Numbered from the stretch's first letter, positions 31,701-40,984 are shown. The stretch: 64,000 nucleotides of DNA from Pomphorhynchus laevis (GCA_012934845.2 WNNJ02000838.1:1-64000); one strand, 5' to 3'. Made by a program: numbers and translations. Notes: generated from the sequence alone by a model not told the origin.

Positions 31701-32322
31701 GATGTTATCACTGTATTTTATTAATGCAATAAATAGGATCTGCAAATGCTATTTTCTTAAAATCTAAATTTAGATAAAATTCAAGGTGGTATTTCTTGTA
31801 TCCTTCAAGCGGTTATTTTTGCAACAGGATAGTTGTATGAAATTCCAATGTTAAAAAATTTGATTAAAAAATATTTTACTAATGCATGCAATTTATTGCC
31901 AAAAATATATCTAAATTGAGAAACTGTTTTATTTTTCAGCAAATATAGAGCCTTCCGGTTATATTGAATCGCAACTACCAAGTTTCAATTTAGCTTGTAG
32001 CACATTTGACAGCCTTAGCCAAAGTCTCGCCTCACCGTCAGCGGAATTGGAGGACAAATTCTTAAACCTTTCGGATAATGCTGATAAACCTTTCTTAGAT
32101 AATGTGAATTTTGCACCCTGCAAAGTCCCAAAGTTAATTATGAAGCCAATAACACTCGATCAAGCATCTTCTACAAACGGCGATGATGCTGGCAACATAC
32201 CTATTAAAACAGGAAAAGATAAGGATATACGAGAAAACCGTTTACTGACTATGATTTCGAAATATCATAAGAGCTCAAAATGGAAGAAACATTCTCGAAA
32301 GAGAAGTAACAATTCACCTTAA
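19639..32322 (+). CDS. SNAPC1: snRNA-activating protein complex subunit 1 (SNAP43), 8 exons
   Basis: A subunit of the nuclear SNAPc complex that binds the proximal sequence element of snRNA genes for Pol II and Pol III transcription. Joining eight exons gives 401 residues against 368 in human SNAPC1. The exons are 19639-19787, 19850-19883, 19932-20063, 23132-23272, 29157-29276, 29319-29425, 30934-31073 and 31940-32322, and all phases fit. Recognition rests on colinear similarity. DAEAILIAF and FKDFSKIWQNFK match the human DCEALLSRF...FEDFTELWRNMK. YTRIGALYIYH matches QIRVGALYLLY. LTFSSWENL and VVYVFETLVKQSAFHYV match the WDEVL...AYIFRKLRLDRAFHF block. ISYRLYKGL and VHGQYKEAKNL follow in order. 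The lysine-rich C-terminus (KWKKHSRKRS) suits a nuclear protein. Exon 2 (34 nt) is the least certain. Confidence 0.85.
19850..19883 (+). CDS. SNAPC1: SNAPC1 exon 2 (tentative)
   Basis: 34 nt between TTATTAG and GTAAGT that restores phase 0 (residues GLKDFIPNVFRF with the split codon). It is short and weakly similar to relatives, so the exact ends are uncertain. Confidence 0.5.
19932..20063 (+). CDS. SNAPC1: SNAPC1 exon 3
   Basis: Starts after CTTAG in phase 0 (FLEDAIKVINEYIG) and ends AAG before gtagca. Contains YTRIGALYIYHVIFHSQ, the best-conserved block of the family. It follows a 48-nt intron. Confidence 0.85.
20103..20125 (+). repeat. Target-site duplication, left copy, of LINE E-2
   Basis: TTGTAGTCTTTTATATTGTA matches TTGTAGTCTTTTTATGGTA at 20529-20550 with a few differences, on the two sides of the insertion. 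Confidence 0.75.
20127..20528 (-). mobile_element. 5'-truncated LINE, family E copy 2, in SNAPC1 intron 3
   Basis: The 3' UTR hairpin GCGTGC-CAGC-GCACGC (20154-20169) and the C-terminal coding end (LRSLLLAASLAWNQLPLDVRRAPS) read on the minus strand to 20201. It is bounded by TTGTAGTCTTTT-AT-GTAAAA at 20103-20125 and a near-copy at 20529-20550, a convincing target-site duplication of about 22 bp. The truncated 5' end forms a 13-bp inverted repeat (20491-20503 with 20511-20523). Confidence 0.85.
20491..20523. repeat. 13-bp inverted repeat at truncated LINE end
   Basis: GGATGGTGGGCCA and TGGCCCACCATCC separated by GGAGAGT. The second arm is not present in related copies (compare 21021 and 43587), so it arose at the 5' junction when this copy inserted. 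Confidence 0.85.
20695..22060 (-). mobile_element. 5'-truncated LINE, family E copy 3, in SNAPC1 intron 3
   Basis: The 3' end at about 20695 is followed on the minus strand by C-terminal and RT sequence, including VPISLDLSSAFDIVNHSVLLSCLRYDYGFSSSSVAW (about 21720-21600; split here by stops and shifts). It is heavily decayed. Together with E-2 it fills about half of intron 3. Confidence 0.78.
22061..23131 (+). other. AT-rich remainder of SNAPC1 intron 3
   Basis: No coding frame, repeat array or RNA gene recognised. It ends with the polypyrimidine acceptor TTTATTCCTCAG before exon 4. Confidence 0.6.
23132..23272 (+). CDS. SNAPC1: SNAPC1 exon 4
   Basis: Between CCTCAG and GTTAGT, 47 codons, phase 0 at both ends. 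Encodes LTFSSWENLSTFIDNAKL and VVYVFETLVKQSAFHYV, matching the WDEV...AYIFRKLRLDRAFHF region of SNAPC1. Confidence 0.88.
23400..28320 (+). repeat. 17-bp self-complementary minisatellite, about 4.9 kb, in SNAPC1 intron 4
   Basis: Roughly 290 units of ATCGGTAAAACCGATTC. Each unit holds the dyad ATCGGT-AAA-ACCGAT. Variant units (CAGTAAAACCGATTCAT, ATTGGTAAAATCGATTC, ATACATTTGTAAAACCG, CGTAAAATCCGAATTATC) recur in a fixed order, giving higher-order repeats. A 1.85-1.9 kb block is repeated: TCGGTTAAACCGATTCATAG occurs at about 24412 and 26301, and the rare GGTACAACC unit at about 25468 and 27321. The array begins and ends inside one intron and has no open frame. Confidence 0.95.
28321..29156 (+). 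other. Rest of SNAPC1 intron 4
   Basis: AT-rich. Two minus-strand open frames (28551-28811 and 28850-29041) resemble no family I recognise and lack any support. The intron ends TTTATTTATAG before exon 5. Confidence 0.5.
29157..29276 (+). CDS. SNAPC1: SNAPC1 exon 5 with GC donor
   Basis: Starts ISYRLYKGLQRVL after TTATAG. The best donor is AAG|GCAAGT (GC-AG class), giving a 42-nt intron with ACTAAC as branch point. The alternative GT at 29289 leaves a 30-nt intron, probably too short. Both keep phase 0. Confidence 0.75.
29319..29425 (+). CDS. SNAPC1: SNAPC1 exon 6
   Basis: From GTATTTAG to GTAAGT. Encodes DIQSVHGQYKEAKNLAKVGN, matching the HDHYQNMKHV block of SNAPC1. Ends in phase 2. Confidence 0.82.
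29600..29965 (+). repeat. Short direct repeat pair in SNAPC1 intron 6
   Basis: AGTAACAACTATAATGTTGT..CTCTGCGATC..GGGCAGGCTGCAAT at about 29602-29660 recurs, slightly changed, at about 29892-29945 about 290 bases later. It could be the two ends of a short non-autonomous element or an old duplication. Unrecognised. Confidence 0.5.
29966..30933 (+). other. Remainder of SNAPC1 intron 6
   Basis: AT-rich with AT microsatellite stretches near 29985-30005 and 30325-30385. No gene recognised. The intron ends TCGCTTTAG. Confidence 0.5.
30934..31073 (+). CDS. SNAPC1: SNAPC1 exon 7
   Basis: After CGCTTTAG, completing a split ATA codon (KKI-HSKQNLLKVESLV). It ends in phase 1 before a strong GTAAGT. It lies in the less conserved acidic region. 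Confidence 0.72.
31494..31580 (+). mobile_element. Penelope-like 3' tail relic in SNAPC1 intron 7
   Basis: GATAACATAGCAGTTCCTCC followed by ATGATCCC and an AT-rich run ending ATTCATAAAAGTTGA matches the 3' block of the PLE copies at about 53735-53850 and 62990-63100. Only the tail is present, as expected of extreme 5' truncation. Confidence 0.5.
31940..32322 (+). CDS. SNAPC1: SNAPC1 exon 8 (terminal)
   Basis: Follows TTATTTTTCAG, starts in phase 1, ends TAA. It encodes an acidic/serine-rich stretch, then KVPKLIMKPITL and a basic tail. The basic C-terminus resembles that of other SNAPC1 proteins in composition only. Confidence 0.75.
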
Positions 32323-32377
32323 TAATCGAAAAATGCATGGTCTATATTCAATTCTTGTACGTGTATTTTATATTTAA

Positions 32378-32383
32378 AATAAA
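32378..32383 (+). terminator. SNAPC1 polyadenylation signal
   Basis: AATAAA 56 bases after the stop codon, with further AATAAA-like motifs at about 32427-32442. Confidence 0.6.
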
Positions 32384-32444
32384 TACGTATGCCAATGTAT
32401 TTGATAAAAACGTCTTATTAATTAAAAATAAAGATCAATAAAGT

Positions 32445-33120
32445 TTTTTTGCTCTAATCCAGAATCCGAAAGTATCTAATTAAAAATTATAATAATCTAG
32501 GAGTCGATGCAGCCTTGACCTTTTGTGTGATTATATTTTAAAACCAGACTTTAACCCGCATACATTGCGATATTGTATTCACTAAATCCGTTTATTTTCC
32601 TGCTTTGATTAAACATATGTTTTATTTAAAGTTTATTCTTTGCGAGATTACTATTTTACCGCCCCCTGCAATAACATCCTACAGACTGCCTTAAACTCTA
32701 CGGATAGAATAAGTAAAAAGTGTTTTCCATAATCTAAATATAATTGAATGGCTAGCTAATGGTTTTTGAAAGGTAAATTTAAGAAAACAATGAACTAGAG
32801 ATCTCTATTCTCCAGGAACAGTGGCATTAGCAGACAGTCATCGAAAATTTTGATTTTAAGGAATATTTGATTTCACAGTTTTTAGTTCTTTAATAATTTA
32901 ATTTCAGTTCTTAGAAACGAATGCTTCTAAAATGTTTTTTAAATTAACTCACAATCAGGAGTGACGCTTTTAACGAAATTAGTGAAAATATCTTTCACTA
33001 ATGTTAAATACGTAGAACTTGCAAAGTGTGTAAATCACAATACGCTGACAAACATCTTTAAGAAAATAAATCTCCGTAGGTCGCAAATAAAAATTTGTGC
33101 TGATTGAGCGAATACCAATT
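32445..33120. other. AT-rich intergenic stretch
   Basis: No open frame, RNA gene or repeat family recognised. Confidence 0.5.
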
Positions 33121-34190
33121 CGTTAATCCATGAATAGGCAAACTTTTAGAAATAGATTTTTAGAGCAGATCATTAATCTGTAAAATGTACGGATGTTTTA
33201 CTGCTCTATGTTTCAATCCTAAACATTTGCATTCAAACTAGTTTACGAATATCGCCACAAAACAGTTGCAAAACAATATAACTACTAATATCATCCTGCG
33301 CCGACGTTAGTACTCAGCGGATCATTAGCGCGCAGGCACTGATCACTAACATTTCAACATTATGTAATACTTGGACGGTATATAGAGAATCCAGCAAGTC
33401 GTTGAAAAATTGCAGCAACATTACTGCTTCTTTATAAACTCTTCACCGGTCTAACATGGTCAATAAGGAATCTAGCTAGTCGTTGAAAAAGTGCACGAAA
33501 CTCAAGCGAATTTATAGATTCCTTACCAGTCTAACAATTTTCGAAATATATTTCCAGAGCAGGCCATTTTAATCTGTGAAATGAAAGGATGCTATACTGT
33601 TCTATGCTTTAATCCTAAACATGCGTACGCAATCTAGTGTACGAATATCGACACTAACAAGTTCCGACACTGTCCAAACGACATCATCCTGCGCTGACGT
33701 TAGTACTCAGTGATCATAAGGGTGCAGGCTCTGAACACTTACGTTTCAACATGCTGTAATACTTGGACGGTCTTTAGAGAATCCAGCAAGTCGTTGAAAA
33801 ATTGCAGCAACATTACTGCTACTTTATAAACTCTTCACCGGTCTAACAATTTTTGAAATACATTTCCAGAGCAGGCCATTTTAATCTGTGAAATGTAAGG
33901 ATGTTATACTGCTATATCCTTTGATCCTAAACATGTGTCTGCAAACTAGTGTACGAATTTTGCCACAAAGCATTTGCAACACGATCTATACAACACCAAC
34001 ATCCTGCGCTGACGTTAGTACTTAGTGGATAATCAGGGCGCAGGCACTAGCACTAACGTTTCAACATTATGTAATAGTTGGATGGTCTTTTGATAATTCA
34101 GCTAATCGTTGAAAAATTACACGAAATTGTTCTGCGAATATTTGGACTCCTTACCGGTCTAACACTTTTCGAAATATAATATCATACCAG
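33120..34190. repeat. Three-copy tandem repeat, unit about 315 bp
   Basis: CCTGCGCYGACGTTAGTACT occurs at 33295, 33689 and 34004, and CTGTRAAATG..AGGATG...CTAAACAT at about 33178, 33577 and 33887. The unit also holds AATCCAGCAAGTCGTTGAAAAA and CACCGGTCTAAC. The first unit is about 80 bases longer because of an inner duplication of its AATC-AG-AGTCGTTG...GTCTAAC part. Copies are moderately diverged. No coding potential; satellite-like. Confidence 0.8.
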
Positions 34191-34384
34191 GAATCAAATA
34201 TATTTTATTTTACGGATAAAATATTTATCCGAATTTCCAAATTCATTTAATTTCCGTATATTGTAATTCATTGCCGTTCATTGTTCATTCAATATAAATA
34301 TTTTTATGTTTTGAAAATAACCGTTATGCATTAGCCGTGATTAATTGTTTTTTTTTAAATTTTGGTGCACTACATCCTTTATTT

Positions 34385-34554
34385 CTTATCAGCAAGAAAT
34401 AAATAGACTATCATAAGAAATTAAAATTTTAACTTTTAATTTGATTAATTTTAATTTGTCCATTTTGCTAAATGATTATGACGTTGTATTGCGCTTATGA
34501 CGGAGTTGGAAGTTGTTTTTTTGAATCAAGAATAAGTTTTTATTTACATGAAAT
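34385..34554 (+). repeat. 170-bp direct repeat, left copy
   Basis: CTTATCAGCAAGAAATAAAT to TATTTACATGAAAT, nearly identical to 35097-35264. The two copies bracket a LINE endonuclease fragment. Confidence 0.9.
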
Positions 34555-34559
34555 TTTGT

Positions 34560-35096
34560 AATTTTGAAATTTTCCCAGCACTGATCTATGCCAATTTCAT
34601 ATGGATTAGGCCATTGAATGTTTCGAATAGCTTGCGTCATACTTGCGAAATTCACTTTGAAGGGATTCAATTCGGGTTTTGCCGAGGGGGATGTTTTAAA
34701 GAGACTGACAGAAAGCGCCAGCCTAATGACACAATGATCACTGTGGTCAATAGGGGGCTGAGAGAGATTTTATCAAATGTGAATTCCCCTCGTGATAAGC
34801 AGAGGTCTAAAATGGCAGATGATTGCTTCCTCCTTCTAGTGGGTTCGTGAATATGCTGGGTTAGATTGAGATCGTTGAACGTATCAAGGAGATTGGATGA
34901 TTCAACATCACAACCATGTGTTGAAGTATATAAGTCCCAATTGACATGAGGCATATTGAAGTCTCCTAGGATAATGATCGATGATAAGCTTGTTAGGTGA
35001 TGTCGTAAAGAGATATCAATCTTTTCAGTTGCGGAGCGCGGAGATCGGTAAAATAAACCGATTTTTAGTTTCTGTCTATCAGGAGAAGAAAGTCTT
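34560..35096 (-). mobile_element. LINE EEP-nuclease fragment between direct repeats
   Basis: The minus-strand frame 35125-34667 has LKIGLFYRSPRSA, IIILGDFNMPHVNWD and SAILDLCLSRGE, the central EEP endonuclease motifs of a jockey/CR1-like ORF2. The RT and 3' end are missing. Such an internal piece is not a normal LINE insertion product. With the 170-bp repeats on both sides it looks like the result of a duplication or deletion. Confidence 0.75.
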
Positions 35097-35264
35097 CTTA
35101 TCAGCAAGAAATAAATGACTATCATAAGAAATTAAAATTTTAACTTTTAATTTGATTAATTTTAGTTTGTCCATTTTGCTAAACGATTATGACGTTGTAT
35201 TGCGCTTATGACGGAGTTGGAAATTGTTTTTTGAAGCAAGAATAAGTTTTTATTTACATGAAAT
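35097..35264 (+). repeat. 170-bp direct repeat, right copy
   Basis: Matches 34385-34554 with few differences. It continues into unrelated AT-rich sequence. Confidence 0.9.
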
Positions 35265-35994
35265 ACGCTTTGGGCGTCTTTCATGTAAGTTTAATATACC
35301 TTTTTCATGTTATTTTATATTTAGCTATTTTAGACTAAATTACGATATTTTTTTGTTAAATAATGAAATTATTTACAATATTTCAATACCCCTCATAAGC
35401 CACTTCAAAAATATCTGGAAATTTTCCGGTCTGAAAATGCCTACATATAATATTCCTACACTCAATAATATAATAATATACAAAAATAATATTCCTACAC
35501 TGTCAATGTGATATCCTTTGATGAACGAAATGTGAGCGATGAAATGTGATGTCCTTTGATGTGTCAATGTGAGCTGTTTGGGATAGTTCAAGAGAATTAA
35601 GGTTTATATAAAAAGTTTGTTAATTTGACAGAGACAAAAGGTGAGACAAAGTAAACCGAAACCGATACATTGAAATATATTGGGGCGGTTTAGTTCAGAG
35701 GAGTGAATGGAGATCAGACCAAAACTATGAAGACGGAAAATAATACGAATTATATTTATAAGATACGTTAAATAAGTAAAGTGGTAGTTTTAGATGACTT
35801 GGCGAAGGTACAGAGGTAATAGTAAATTTCGGAAAGTTATGAGGTAATTCGAGCAAGACAAGTTCGAAATTTATTAGTCTGTGAATACGTCAAAAGTCTC
35901 TTAGAAGCAGGTTAGTAGAGCGAACTTTATGACGAACAACATAGGTAGTAGATTATTATATGATAAATTATGCGTCACGGACCTCGCTTTAGTT
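35265..35994. other. Intergenic, short local repeats only
   Basis: ATATTCCTACACT occurs twice near 35450-35500, and GATRTCCTTTGATG with AATGTGAGC twice near 35508-35575. No gene recognised. Confidence 0.5.
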
Positions 35995-36860
35995 ATTAAT
36001 AATATATTTATTTAAGCGTATCAGCATCACGCTTAAAAATCCACTAACAAAAAGAAAAAGTCAAGCAAATAAATTGCTTAAATGGGATCGGATTAGGCGT
36101 TTGAAGCACGGCAGGGAGGTTAATTAGCGTATATGAATGGGCAGATGATTCAAGAGAGAGGAGCAGCCACAAGGAAGGAGCGAAATCCAAAGAAGTAAGT
36201 AGTTTTGGACATGTAAAAGAAAGAAATTACGGGAACGCAAAGAACAGTAAACAGGACGAGAATTGTCGATAAAAGGAAGGTTGAGAAATGAAGGGGTATG
36301 AAAAGTTATGAGACGAATATCAATGATAAGAAGACGAATTTGAACACGAGAATAAATGGTAGGCCAATCAAGGGAAACAAGATAGTGGGATGTATGATCA
36401 AAACGACGAAGACGGAGGAGAACTCGGACGGCAGCGTTGATAATGCGTTGTAAAGGAAGAAGAGTGGATTTAGGTGAGTTGGAAAATAGACTAAGACAGT
36501 AATCAAGTCTGGAAAAAAGGAGAGAAGATATGAGAGTCATACAAGAAGGAAAATCAATCAATCTACTAACTTGACGGAGATTGCGGAGTATCAAGGTAGA
36601 TGAGTGTACTTTATCTCTAATGAAAGGTTTAAGTGAAAGTCGGTTGTCGAAATGAAAGCCTAGGAAAACGAGATTATTAACGATAGGAAGAATTGTAGAA
36701 TTTAATGATACGAAGGGAGGTTCTCAGCCGAAGCGTCGAGGTAGAATCTACATAATTTAAGATTTATCAGGATTCAGAGAATGGCGAAGGGAAGAAAGAT
36801 GATTGGAAATTGACACAAGACAGTCGGAAGCAGAAAAACTAAGATCGTGAAAATAAACTA
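35995..36860 (-). mobile_element. 5'-truncated LINE, family E copy 4
   Basis: The 3' UTR hairpin TTTAAGCGT...ACGCTTAAA (36011-36037) is followed on the minus strand by the C-terminal domain (frame 36594-36124: RVQIRLLIIDIRLITFHTPSFLNLPF, RSRNFFLLHVQNY). It is close to E-1 15238-15965 at base level, including the non-coding flank GAGCGTACTTTATCTCTA. It is broken near the end of the gene. Confidence 0.8.
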
Positions 36861-36939
36861 AGACAGTAAATACGCATAAATAATATGCCTGTGACGTATT
36901 CAGACTAATTAATTTCCAAACTTTCTTTTTTAATAATAA

Positions 36940-37445
36940 TATATTTTATGTAGCAAATGCGTGCCAGCTGTTCGCTTACAAGTCCACTGACACAAATCAC
37001 AAAAGTCAAACAGATAAATTGTTATACGTCATAACAATTTAATAATATACGTCACTAAATATATGTCAGTAAAAATAGGTAAAGCCTTAGGCGTTTTTTG
37101 AATTGCACAGCAAAAGAGCTGTTGATCATACCAGGTGATGATCTATTCCATCGTTTACAGACACGATCCATCACTGTCGTGCAATTTGTTCGATGATTTG
37201 AGCGATGTTTCAAACATAGCTTTTGTCCACGTAACATTGAGGATTCACAAAGACAGAACAGCTGCTTACACTGATGGTTAGGCACGCGCAGCGACATCCA
37301 CACTAGTGTAAGATCTGCAATCAACAGATCGCATTCAATAGATATTATACCCAACGTCTCTAGTCTAGCTGGATAAGGAATGGATCGAGTTGCCAGAACT
37401 AAGTGCGTGGCTCTTCTCAAAATGTTGTCGAAATCACTCAATTCT
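36940..37445 (-). mobile_element. 5'-truncated LINE, family D copy 2
   Basis: The minus-strand frame 37441-37055 (ILRRATHLVLATRSIPYPARLETLGI, VCKRWNRSSPGMINSS) matches the C-terminus of LINE D-1 (VLRRATKLVNSVKALPYNERLKKLGM, VGKWNRLSEEIVNS). The 3' region at about 36950-37010 has GCAAATGCGTGCCAGC and ACAAATCACAAAAGTC. The first of these is shared with family E tails and the second with D-1. Confidence 0.75.
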
Positions 37446-37632
37446 GATTTCAGCTAAGGGTGTGTCGCGTGAGATGCATAGAGCATATGTGATTTTAGGG
37501 GACTCAAATATACAATGCGTAAAGCCTTTGGCTCATTCGCTTATGCAGAAACTACTATTTCTGTTTAAGTGCTTTTGTATGTTACCTGAAGCCGACAGGC
37601 GTTAAAGGGAAAATAAAACCGCTACATTATTA
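37446..37632 (+). mobile_element. 3' tail of a family B LINE
   Basis: GCCGACAGGCGTTAAAGGG, AATAAAACCGCTACATTATTATTA repeats the tail plan of LINE B-1 (GCCGAGAGGC, AATAAACCTC, ATT tract). It is a very short 5'-truncated insertion facing D-2 head to head. Confidence 0.65.
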
Positions 37633-37639
37633 TTACCCA

Positions 37640-38430
37640 AACTTCGTTACTCCAACACCACATAAAGAGTGAAATATGTCATTTTCGGACGTACAAATAA
37701 ATTATTATGTCATTAACATTCTTTTTCTGTGATTGGGTCAGATTAATCCTTGAATAAGACTCAATCAGGTAACTGGACGCGTGATTTTGGTAGATCTGGA
37801 CACGTGATTTCTAACAATACTACAAAGTTGGTACATATAAACTTAGTAAATCTATAAAATATCGTATATTTGCATTATCTTTTTATTTTCATTCTTGCAT
37901 ACTGATGTTTAAGCTACAAATGCTTTTTTCTTAAAATTCAATCTTTGTTAGTAAATAACTTGGGTACCATGGGGTACTGATTCCTTTAGTAGTAATTTTT
38001 AATATACTAATATACGGAAATATACTTAAATTTAATTACTGCGAGAAGATACATTATCCAGCATTGATAGGGCCTTTTCTCTCAATGATTTATGCAATCA
38101 CCAGCTAGTCTCATTTCGATTTAAGTAAATTTAATTGTCTAAACTAATTCATCCTTCATTTTGATTTCAGACTTGAGAAAGCATACTTGAGTTTTGATTC
38201 TTGATTTTAAATTTTGGATAATTGTAACGTCTGTCTAAATATTGGATTACATTCTCACAATTAATACAAGTTAGCTATTTTTGGGGTTTATTTTAAATTC
38301 AAATGATGGAGAGACTAGCAATACTAGAATTACATACTTTATACATTAAATATTATATTACTATTCGAAGAAACAAATAGTTATCTATTATAACTATTCA
38401 AAGAAACAGAGTACAGAAATTGGGCGCGAT
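37640..38430. other. AT-rich intergenic stretch
   Basis: Nothing recognised on either strand. Confidence 0.5.
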
Positions 38431-40170
38431 GCAATTTGATAGAAGAATTGTTGAGCTTTGGAACGACCTTGTCTGGACTAAAATTCCATGCGACAACAGT
38501 AAGAATAAAGAAGACTTCCTTTCCGGCTTTTTTCAACAAGCTCATACGCGACCTCTCCCATAAGAACATATCAACCTCCAACTTGTCCAATCAAACCACC
38601 CTAGTCATTTCTGATATTCTTTGTCAGCCCACTAATCTTGTCACCGCATGCACTTCTAATCCCATATCTTCACTTCCGACAACCACGTATCTTCCTTTCT
38701 GTCTCGTTTCTCAATAACCTACATCCCTCAATCAAAATCACCTCCACCAACCTCCACAATTCTTCTGCTCAGAACCTTTCCTCACATCGCTCACCACCCT
38801 CTCTATTATCCAAATCCTCTTTGTCTTCCTCTGTCAAACCTACTCACTTGATATCCTCAACTCCCAGCTCTCCTATCGTGATCCCTTAACTCACGTTACT
38901 CGTCCTCTTTTACGGAAACGCTTTCCTTCTCGCGATCGTCGCGTCATTGTCACTAATATTACTCCTTCCACTCTTTATCTCTACAATCACGTCTCGACCA
39001 CGATGTTTCCGCATTCAGATCCATCCTGTCGTTTCTTGTTGCTGCGTATAAATCATTTTTTCAACAACATCTCTCCTGTCGCATTTATTCGCCTAAATAA
39101 ATCTTCTCAATCAAATCCTTCCCAGCCCCCTCTCCTAAAAATTGTTTTCAAGCATCACTATCACGCGTCTTCTGTCCTGACCCACCGATTCAAACTCATG
39201 TCCTCTTCAGCCACTCGCATTTTCCCCGATCGCACGCCCTCCGAAATCGCTCAACTCTCATTTGCCCGCATCGAAATACGCCATCGCGAGGAAAGGGCGA
39301 AACATATCTCTCGATCCGAAACATCGACGGAAATTTTCAAGTTGTCCACACCCGCCCAAAAAATCGATGGCGCTTCATCTCCCATATGTGTATTCTCCAC
39401 TAGCCCATATCACCACCACACACGGTTCCCGCCTCGGCCTCTTCAACACTAGATCTATTCTCAATAAATCCGATATCATCCTCAACCTATTCACAAAGCA
39501 ATCAATCGATCTCTTTTGCCTAACCGAATCCTGGCACTCCGATTCTGACGACCTCTTCATCCGCCGTTTGCTCTCTGCCGGTTGCTCACTAATCGAATCC
39601 GCACGTCCCCTCCGCAAATCCCCTTCTAAATTCTCTAATCATGGCGGCATTGTCGCATTCGCCCATCACCCCGCGTCTATTCGCAAAATCACTTCCCCTA
39701 TCAGTCCTTGCTCTTTTGAACTGCTCACTTGTCGTTTTTCTAACCCGATCACTCTAGATCTCGTCATTGTATACCGTCCTGATTCAACAGTTCATAATCT
39801 TTATTTTTTACCAAACTCGCTGACCTTCTGTCTCACTGTTCTCTGTCCTCAATCCCTTCAATCGTTCTTGGCGACTCGACCGCCCTTCTTCTACCGAGTC
39901 CATCCAGTTCATCAACATTCTACCCAACTATAGCTATAAACCCATCTCCACTACCCCCACACGTATCCTTGTTGGGGCACTCGACATCATCGTTGTCCCC
40001 GATCATTTTGCTGCCTACACCTCACTGTCCATTTTCGATCCTGGTCTATCCGATCACTTTCTCGTTACCCTTGATCTCGCTCAAAACCACACACACCCTC
40101 CCACACCTACAGTACTACGTCGCTCTTGGAGAAATCTTGACCTCTTCCTTCAGAAATCTCATGCCTAAAA
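38430..40170 (+). mobile_element. 5' half of a CR1-like LINE, family E copy 5, 3' end missing
   Basis: It carries the C-terminal ORF1 region (39003-39452: NISPVAFIRLNKSSQSN, RIFPDRTPSEIAQLSFARIE) and the ORF2 EEP start (39363-39933: GLFNTRSILNKSDIIL, CLTESWHSDSDD, FSNHGGIVAFAHH). It is colinear with E-1 but on the plus strand. RT and 3' UTR are absent. Loss of the 3' side is the reverse of normal LINE truncation, so a deletion or rearrangement ended it at about 40170, just before EMC6. Frames are broken. Confidence 0.8.
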
Positions 40171-40362
40171 TTGTCTTGAAGAATTTTTTAAAAATTAATT
40201 TTTTAAACGGCAATTATAAAACTGACGTCGATTTATAAAAAGTTAATTCTTTTGTTTTATTCTAGATTTACATTTTCAAATTATGCGAGCCAACGAGTAA
40301 TCGCTTTAATAAGGTTCAACTGAGAGATCAAATTTGAAATTTTCTTATTTATTTACCGATTA

Positions 40363-40779
40363 ATGGAATCCAAAACTACACTTTTCAAGAGCACAGATCA
40401 TACAAGAGAACCATTTAATTTAAAACTACCGGATTTGACTAATCAAACGATTTTAAACAGAAATATCAAGTTATTAGATTATATGCAAACTTGTATGAAC
40501 TCGTTAAGTGGATTCATTGCTGGAGTACTTGGTTTAACTGGATTTGCGGGCTTACTTTTTTATCCGCTATGTTCACTCTTATTTGCGATTCTTCTTAATC
40601 TCAAAATAATCGTCCAAATACGACGTTTAGAGTTAAGCAATAACCAGCGCAGAGCAAGCAGTGAACAAGCAAGGTACTTTAAAGAAAAGTGGTACATATT
40701 TTTAAGTGGTCATTCTAATGGAATATTTACCTATCTTTTCTGGTGGGCGTTTCTCTACGGCCTTGTTCACGTCTACTGA
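40363..40779 (+). CDS. EMC6: ER membrane protein complex subunit 6
   Basis: Intronless 138-residue subunit of the EMC, the endoplasmic-reticulum insertase for tail-anchored and some multi-pass proteins. Human EMC6 is 110 residues; the extra length is mainly an N-terminal extension. Conserved blocks are LDYMQTCMNSLSGFIAGVLG with LTG (human [23 protein letters not shown]) and GIFTYLFWWAFLYGLVHVY at the C-terminus (human FTYVLFWTFLYGMVHVY). Three hydrophobic segments lie at about 48-66, 67-86 and 118-136. The linker RRLELSNNQRRASSEQ is longer than in human. No in-frame alternative start fits the family better. A LINE remnant ends about 190 bases upstream. Confidence 0.93.
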   Translation: MESKTTLFKSTDHTREPFNLKLPDLTNQTILNRNIKLLDYMQTCMNSLSGFIAGVLGLTGFAGLLFYPLCSLLFAILLNLKIIVQIRRLELSNNQRRASSEQARYFKEKWYIFLSGHSNGIFTYLFWWAFLYGLVHVY

Positions 40780-40849
40780 AACAATTTGTTTATCTCATAT
40801 TTTTTCTATCAGCATTTTTTGTTGCCACAGAATCCTTGTAAAATCTGCA

Positions 40850-40855
40850 ATAAAT
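40850..40855 (+). terminator. EMC6 polyadenylation signal
   Basis: AATAAA 71 bases after the EMC6 stop codon. Confidence 0.6.
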
Positions 40856-40984
40856 CGTTTGATTACAATTTGAACATGGATTTTGTCTGTTCAACGTTTT
40901 TTATATGCGATTAATCATAGAATTATCCTTAAAATTATATTTGAATGTAAAAATACACGTTATTAAATATAATACTAAAATTAT

